Assembly (NCBI RefSeq): GCF_901709675.1
Contig: NC_051087.1
Span: 4,024,001-4,088,000, forward strand
Source of the DNA: Syngnathus acus
Lineage: Eukaryota; Chordata; Actinopteri; Syngnathiformes; Syngnathidae
DNA length: 64,000 nt
Reading direction: 5' to 3'
Made by a program: the position numbers and the translations under genes. Of this stretch, positions 58,350-64,000 are shown piece by piece. The number at the start of each line of letters is the position of its first letter. Within the stretch, counting starts at the first letter, position 1. The notes below the pieces were generated by a model. It was not told the DNA's origin, did not search any database, and saw only the letters and a program-made list of their open reading frames with translations.

Positions 58350-59611
58350 TGGTTTTGACATTTCTGGTCAAACATCACAGAAAAAGTTGCTTAATTTTTG
58401 TTATTTTTATCTTGTATAGCTGTATAACTGTTCACTTAATAATAGTTAACAGTCTGTTCCTGTCATTTCATATTCTCATTGTGGCAAGGCACATGAGTGG
58501 AGTAGCACAATGTTATGTTTTGATCTTTCATACTATTAAGCAGAATACCGCTGGTGGTAAGGAGCACACTTAGTGTTTACAGTTTACCAAACCCCGAGGC
58601 TGCATTCGAAAGGTCGACTAAGGTCATTTTACTGTTCAAGATACTCAGCGATTCTTCAAAGACAGAATTATGTAATCCCAACACTGTGTCGTCCCTGTTT
58701 TTAGGGGGCTGATCACATGCTTCTTTGTTGTCTCCATTACGTCGCATCCAATGTGATGCGGGCCGGCACGTGAATTTGCATGTGTTCCCCGCATAATTGG
58801 AGTGGAGAGAAATGCAATTGCCTGATTGGTGCAAATCTTGGATCATGAGAAAGGCTTCACAGAGAGTTCACATTGTGAGTCTGCCCAGTGTTGGCTGACT
58901 GTATTGGCCACACTTTCCCCACCTCCCTGTCTCACTACACAGCGGCGAGGGAGAAAGTAGCTTTTCATTGACGTTTTCAGAAGCGGGGAAGTCAGTCAGC
59001 TGGCTCAAAGTGCCAGTCATGACCTCCAGCTATTCCCCAGCAACCAGAAACTTGCATGGAAGGTCTAGAGCGGATCTCTAAGTCCACCGCCATAATCGGT
59101 CAACAATGACATTTTTCTTCCGGTTGAGCTTTTTATTCTTGTGAGATTCTGTTTGCCGTCGTGTTAAGGTATTTGAAGACAGCGACTGTATTTTCCGAAC
59201 CCTCTTAAATGCGATTCCCAACTTCCACCAATCCATTTTCGACTGCTGATTCAGTGTTTATAGACCAAGCTTTTATTTACCCTATTGAAAAAAACAGAAG
59301 CTTTCATTTGAATCTGTAAGACAAGTTGATTTATCTAGCCATTGATGACACATTTTTAATGGCTTCCAGGATTGCGGTTCACAAAAATCAACATCATCTC
59401 CTATCAAGGATTTTTCTTTCCTTAAGAGAAAATGGTGGGTAGAAACCTTGAGAAGGAATCACAGGTAGAGGGATCCACTTCCGGGCTGCAATAGACGACG
59501 GCCAAGTGGCAATTTTGATAACTTACGATACCATAAAATAAAATAAATAAACTGTACGGGATGTTATAATGTATCTTGAAAAATGTTAGTCCACTTTTGC
59601 ATTTCAAGGCA

Positions 59612-59760
59612 AATTTTAATTTTATTTTGGATTAGTTTTCGACACAATTTTCCTGTGCTGTCTCTCTCTGTGCAACCTTTAGTATACATTTTTAATATTT
59701 AATTTTGGTGTAATTTTCTACAGCAGTTTCCCGTACTGTCTGTCTCTGTGCAACCTTGAA
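59612..59760 (+). repeat. 78-bp diverged tandem duplication
   Basis: Both units hold TTAATTTTATTTTGG or its shorter form, then a TTTTC(G/T)ACA word, CCTGTGCTGTCTCTCTCTG or CCGTACTGTCTGTCTCTG, and TGCAACCTT. TGCAACCTT recurs 78 bp apart (59671 and 59749). Confidence 0.75.
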
Positions 59761-60136
59761 GACAACCTCTCTAAACTAGAATGTCACTTCCCTTCCTGAG
59801 GAAAAAGAAATGAGCTCACCAGCAGCTGCAACACTGTGCCAAGGACATTACACACGCCTCAGCATATCTGAAACAAAATCAACTTCTCATTGGAGCGCAA
59901 GCATACAGTACATAATGCAGAGATGTTATCATGCATTTGTGTCGTCGGCCTATTTCACTCATTCTCCTTCTGCAAACCCAAGTCATGCTCAACGATTGCA
60001 CAACATATCTCAGAGTTCTGAGATCAGTTGTGGTTTCTCAACAAGGAATCCTATCTTATTTATCCATCTTAAATCTGTTTCTTTTCCCGAACACGTGCAA
60101 AATCTTTCATCTGAAATCCCATTTAACTGTGCTTTT

Positions 60137-60168
<32 letters not shown>

Positions 60169-61059
60169 GCACTCACTGCAAAAGAGCACAAAACACGTTT
60201 ATTTTGAAAGCCTGCAATAGCTTAATGATTGAGTTGGGATGGAGCAAACGGAAGCAACGTAGTGAACGGGGTGTATTCAATAGATAGCAGGCAGGCAGAG
60301 ATAGACAGACATGAAAAAGGAGGATGCAATAATAAATATAGCTTCCTGTCTTAACTTTGGCCTCAAAAGGGCAGCAACAAAATAACACAATATGTCCTGG
60401 CCCACTGTATGCTATCATCCGGTAGTGCAACAGTGGAGATGTGGAGGGGGGGAGGACATCGGCGCCTGCTGCGTGCGTACACGTAGACTATTTTCGAAGT
60501 GCAGGAAAGGGATGAGTGGCCACCACCCTGGTGCTGTTATTGTGAGCGGCGCAGACAATGCAAGCCATGATTGAATACGCAGAATAGATGAATCTGGATC
60601 AACTGTGAACAATTTTCAAAACAGGCCAAAATAGACAATAGACTGACAAATATATGTAATGATATTTACATCCAGATGTGTTAAAGAAATCTGGACAGAG
60701 CACCTGTTGTTTGAAACCACCTATTTTAAAAATGAGCAAAAAGCATGACGAAATGAACCTAAAGTGAATGATGTTATATATTTGAAAACACTACCGAAAA
60801 AGATGTCGCAAACCCTGACAAGGGCTCGACCGATTCGAATTTTGAAAAAAATCTCCCCAAAAAATTGAAAGGGGAAAAAAGTGATGACCGATTCATCCGC
60901 AAAAGTTTTTTTATTTTCTATTTTTTAATACATACCAATTTACCAAATATATATATATTTTTCGTCACTTCAAATACATGAAGCTATTGTATTTGACTGT
61001 TTTACAATATTTTGGCATTTGGTAATTGGTTTGCTTTTTAAACAGAATGCTCTGTTCTG

Positions 61060-61322
61060 GTTTGCATGTTGTCCCCGTGCCTGCTTGGGTGTTCTCCGGG
61101 CACTCCGGTTTCCTGCCACATCCCAAAAACATGCTTGGGAAGCCGATTGAAGACTCTAAATTGTCCCTAGGTGTGAGTGCGAGTGCGGATGGTTCTTTGT
61201 TTCTGGGTGCCCTGCGATTGGCTGGCAACCGGTGCAGGGTGTCCTTCGCCTACTGCCCGTTGACCGCTGGGATAGGCTCAAGCAACCCCCGTGGGGACAA
61301 AGCGGGATGGATGGATGGATGC
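61060..61322 (+). mobile_element. 3' end of a non-LTR retrotransposon (CR1/L2-like) with (GGAT)n tail
   Basis: Carries the familiar fish word series: GTTCTCCGGGCACTCCGGTT, CACATCCCAAAAACATGC, CTAAATTGTCCCTAGGTGTG, CCTGCGATTGGCTGGCAACC, AGGGTGTCC and GGGATAGGCTC. It then ends in a GGATGGATGGATGGATG microsatellite (61304-61320). Only the 3' end is present, as is usual after 5'-truncated target-primed insertion. Clade assignment is from memory of the consensus. Confidence 0.8.
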
Positions 61323-62098
61323 TCAGTTCTGCCCACTACCGTAAAGATGCCTGGCTGTAGTTGCCTCTGGTAGTGACTGAAAAAACGAAGGTTTCTCAAC
61401 TTCTATTACATATCCACTTGCGCCCCCTCGTGTCATAACAAATCACTGCACTGGAACAGCAGCGTCATACGTATCCGTCTCAGCATCTGATTGCAATTAG
61501 GCTTTATCGTAACATCCCTCGCTACTTTGCGGATCAATCATCGCGGCCTCAGTACATTGCGGATTTAAACTAAAAAAGGATGAAAACTGAGAAAGTATGG
61601 CACAAAGGTTGCCCGCACGCCAGCGGAAGGCCTCTACGCCGCCTCCTGCAGCTACCTCAGCTCTATCCGAAGCTGCCCGCAATGATCCAATGCCCCTAGC
61701 ACCGATATGGGCAAACTAGGACCCACGGAGCCGTTTAATCCGGGCACGCCAAACCTGAATCAATTGTGTTAGAACACTTTTTTGGGGGTCATTTTCCCCT
61801 GCAGTGACTGCTTTTCCCCAGTAGATGGGGAAAAGGCACTGAGGTGTTGGGAACGGTTCTTCTTAATATCAGCGTCGTCACTGATCATTTTTTGGGTGAT
61901 TTTTTTATTTTTTTTTTATGCTGTTAATAAGAGCATTTGTTTTCAAAAAGTAATTTTTGAATATCCATGCTTTACTACCGACTAAAAGCCAAATACCATT
62001 CTGCAATGACCGTTACACGTCGTTTGTATTACTTCACACAAACACGCCATCCATCTGCTGCTGGTTCACCCGTCTTCCCCCCCCTCAAAATTGAGAAG
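61323..62098. other. Intergenic, eroded repeat words only
   Basis: No gene was seen. The piece at about 61706-61760 (CAAACTAGGACCCACGGAGC and following) resembles an old short repeat also hinted at near 19820. Poly-T runs occur at 61898-61918. Confidence 0.4.
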
Positions 62099-62590
62099 TC
62101 AATTTGGCCCGCAAGTCCAAGGGTCGAGCCATTCATCTAGTTTGGCAATGGACTCGTCATGATGTGACCAAAAACGTAGGCTCGTCGATGGGCCTCCATA
62201 TGCAAGGTTCCAGTGCAGGCTATTGACAGGACTTACAATATGAAGCTTGTACTTTTGGGGAAGAGAAAAGCCCAATTTCATCTTTGGTGGATGCAGCAAG
62301 TTTGTTGAACGCTCAGCTGACTCAATGATTGTGTGTGTGTCATTAAAGTTTTGGACTGGTGTAATGCCTTTGGCTTCGCACTCGCCCTCGTCGTTTTCTA
62401 CCAGGTTCAGGATCTCCAGTTCGATGTCCTTGGCACCAGTACTCTTGTACTTATTGTTGTCACTAGTAAGTTTGGAAGGTGCATTATCCTTATGCCGCGC
62501 GACATCCGGATCAGGGTCAGCAACTGTGCCTTGGACTTTCAATTTGACCGCTCCGCCGTTCTTACTGTTACATGCTATTTGCCCTCTTCA
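62099..62590 (-). pseudogene. Unidentified ORF: diverged second copy of the Ig-like domain exon (pseudogene or separate gene)
   Basis: On the minus strand a frame is open from just after a TGA (about 62588) to a stop at 62099, with about 160 codons and no good start. Its first part lines up with the Ig-like exon at 63608-63868. It has a B-strand-like IACNSKNGGAVKLKV (other copy VQCKGELSKALKLGI), a GAKDIELEILNL segment (other copy GTKDEGLKFPSL) and an F-strand-like ENDEGECEA (other copy PADVGTYKA). A consensus donor GTAAGT at 62236-62231 would end an exon at 62237. No GPI or membrane tail follows, and the nearest strong acceptor (ATTCAG) precedes the in-frame TGA. So it may be a decayed copy, or an exon whose true boundary I cannot see. 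Confidence 0.4.
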
Positions 62591-62689
62591 TTTCTGAATA
62601 TTCATTCAGCCATTGTCAATTGTTGTCTTGGTTATTACGTTACTGTTTTGTTTGCGAGAGAAAACTGCACTGGCCCCAAACAGTAACAG

Positions 62690-62790
62690 GACTTGCAAGA
62701 GAAAACCACCAGCACCATCTCGTTGGTGGATGGAGCAAATGTGTTCAACACTCAGCCGACGCAATGGTCGTCATTAAAGCCCGAAATGTA
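62690..62790 (-). repeat. Diverged third copy of part of the Ig-like paralogue exon
   Basis: The stretch matches the 3' part of the ORF at 62240-62350. Both read GTTGGTGGATG(G/C)AGCAA or the near form, GTTCAACACTCAG or its equivalent, and CATTAAAG on the plus strand. In the frame matching SAERSTNLLHPP it reads SAEC, a stop, then THLLHPP, so it is not coding. It indicates repeated local duplication. Confidence 0.6.
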
Positions 62791-62814
62791 GCAGCCGTTT
62801 GTGAATGAGCTCAT

Positions 62815-63149
62815 TCAAAACAAAGATTGATGACTTTATTGAATATAGGGAAAAGAGAACAATCGAGCAGCATTGAGTTCAAGCAATCCAAGGAAAAGCA
62901 AATCTAACTCCATGAGCTTAATCAATGACTAAATGCGCCAAAACTTACCAACTAAATGCGCCTACAGTGGCAAATGTAAGCTTAATCAACGACTAAATGC
63001 GCCTATGGTGGCAATTCAATGGCAAAATGTACAGTGGCAAATCAATGGTAGTAGAACGCATGCAGAGACCAATCAATGGCTGGTGGGCTGGCTAGCCGGC
63101 CGGCCGGCGCTGGCTTTTTCTGCCTCCACCTTCAGCTTGCTGCTGTCTT
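62815..63149 (-). terminator. 3'UTR and poly(A) signal of the Ig-like gene, with a 64-bp repeat
   Basis: Minus-strand AATAAA is at plus 62835-62840, about 310 bp after the TAG stop. Within it AGCTTAATCAA recurs at 62915 and 62979 (64-bp period), and ACTAAATGCGCC occurs three times, forming a degenerate tandem array (62912-63050). Confidence 0.55.
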
Positions 63150-63868
63150 CTAGGCGGCCAGCTGAAGCAGCAGATGCACCAGGGTGACAGTCACCAGCAG
63201 AGCAGGTGAGTAGGACAGGCCGCCGCCGCCGCCGCCGTGATCGCCGGCGCCCTTGCCCTTGCCCTCGCCCAAATTGACTTGGTCAGTGCCACTGTTACTG
63301 CTGCCGCCGCCGCCGCTGTTGTCCTTGCCGTTCTCAGTTGACTCCTTTTTGGTGTCGCTCTCGCTGTTTCCTGACAGATCTGAATGGGAGAATGGCAATT
63401 GGAAAAGGTCAGGTGGCAACGTTTGAACTTGCCGCACACTTTTGCGCGCAGTACTGCGAGTGCGGTTTGTAAAACAAAAAGTGCTGCTGAATGGGCTAGC
63501 TTATTGGTTGGTTTCCACTGCTAATGAAATGCAAAATGTTTTCGGGTCAATCAAAGCTTTTCGGCTCTCGTACCAGTGAGTGGATTGTCCTGCAACATCA
63601 AACTCACCCGGAACGCTGACAGTGAAGGACACCACCGTGTCGGTGTTGTAGGTGGCCTTGTAGGTTCCCACGTCGGCTGGTGCCAGGGACGGGAATTTCA
63701 GACCTTCATCCTTGGTTCCTAGTTTCTGGCTGCTGGCGGGGACCACGCCTTCCTCTTTCGTCCAGACGACTTTAGAATCACCAACTGCGTCTGAGATTCC
63801 CAATTTGAGGGCTTTGGACAGCTCGCCCTTGCACTGCACGGTTCCCGTGGCGCCAAGGCAGTTGACCA
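63150..63868 (-). CDS. Small GPI-anchored Ig-like surface protein, 3' part (5' exon outside the window)
   Basis: Two minus-strand exons are visible: 63608-63868 (acceptor GTGCTGGCAG, donor CCGG|GTGAGT) and 63150-63379 (acceptor CCATTCAG, stop TAG). The exons join in phase 1. The first carries one Ig V-like domain with a B-strand Cys (TVQCKG), a C-strand Trp (VVWTK) and the D-x-G-x-Y motif (ADVGTYKAT). The usual F-strand Cys is replaced by Ala, so the canonical disulfide is absent. The second exon encodes a Ser/Asn/Gly/acidic linker with poly-Gly runs and a C-terminal hydrophobic stretch (SYSPALLVTVTLVHLLLQLA) after Gly-rich small residues, a typical GPI-attachment signal. The signal peptide must begin in an exon beyond 64000. 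The missing disulfide recalls N-terminal domains of CD2/SLAM-family proteins, but I do not assign a family or symbol. Confidence 0.7.
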
Positions 63869-64000
63869 CTGCCAGCACAAGAAAAGCAGATGTACATTCT
63901 GTTAACACGGGATGGATTGTGAGTGTACATTTAGCAAAATGTTTGGTAATCATTTGGCTAAGGTGCTGTCATGTGCACCTTCTTGTTTTTCTGACTTGCT

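Larger units (their letters stand above)
56990..61059. other. Intergenic region between smox and the Ig-like gene
   Basis: About 4 kb without a supported gene. Two local imperfect duplications are annotated separately. The 57.0-58.2 kb and 60.2-60.9 kb parts show only AT-rich unique-looking sequence. The words GGGCTCGACCGATTCGAATT and ATATATATATTTTT near 60825-60960 suggest another eroded dispersed repeat. Confidence 0.45.

Noticed and set aside
59810-60287. Two overlapping frames of 118-136 codons
   Set aside because: They run through a poly-A/AAAAG tract, have no domain, and their codon usage resembles intergenic sequence.

Overview
The window is vertebrate nuclear DNA and most probably comes from a ray-finned (teleost) fish. 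It holds interrupted genes with GT-AG introns and long AT-rich intergenic stretches. It also carries microsatellites and short dispersed repeats of kinds common in fish genomes. The encoded proteins match vertebrate families across their length but diverge from the mammalian forms as fish orthologues usually do. No species can be named from the sequence alone.

Layout, left to right. (1) 1-2951, plus strand: the 3' four exons of mogs (ER alpha-glucosidase I), with the 5' end cut by the window edge. (2) About 9 kb without genes, with a 290-bp hAT-type element flanked by an 8-bp target duplication and, just before egr4, a 319-nt pure pyrimidine tract. (3) 12178-15042, plus strand: the two-exon immediate-early transcription factor gene egr4, with TATA box and AU-rich 3'UTR. 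(4) About 14 kb of gene desert with a (GA)n/44-bp minisatellite block, a palindromic short element and candidate CTCF sites. (5) About 29.1-48.5 kb, plus strand: fbxo41. A putative non-coding first exon lies beside a perfect CRE, about 6 kb before 13 coding exons and a long 3'UTR. (6) 49308-56780, minus strand: smox (spermine oxidase), with six coding exons and a non-coding first exon behind a CCAAT/CRE promoter; it converges on fbxo41. (7) 57-62 kb: intergenic, with repeat fragments and a LINE 3' tail. (8) 62.1-63.9 kb, minus strand: the last two coding exons of a small GPI-anchored Ig-like protein that I cannot name. A second, partly decayed exon that seems to encode the same Ig-like domain lies downstream of it.

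The genes do not form a pathway. egr4 next to fbxo41 is the same pairing as in mammals (human 2p13), and mogs lies on the same human band, so this part looks like conserved synteny. egr4 and fbxo41 are neural-biased genes. egr4, fbxo41 and smox all show candidate CRE or SRE-type sites near their presumed promoters, which suggests, without proving, activity-regulated transcription. The least explained part is the Ig-like exon pair at the right edge. All exon boundaries were read by eye from splice signals, reading frame and remembered family similarity; no alignment or transcript data were available.
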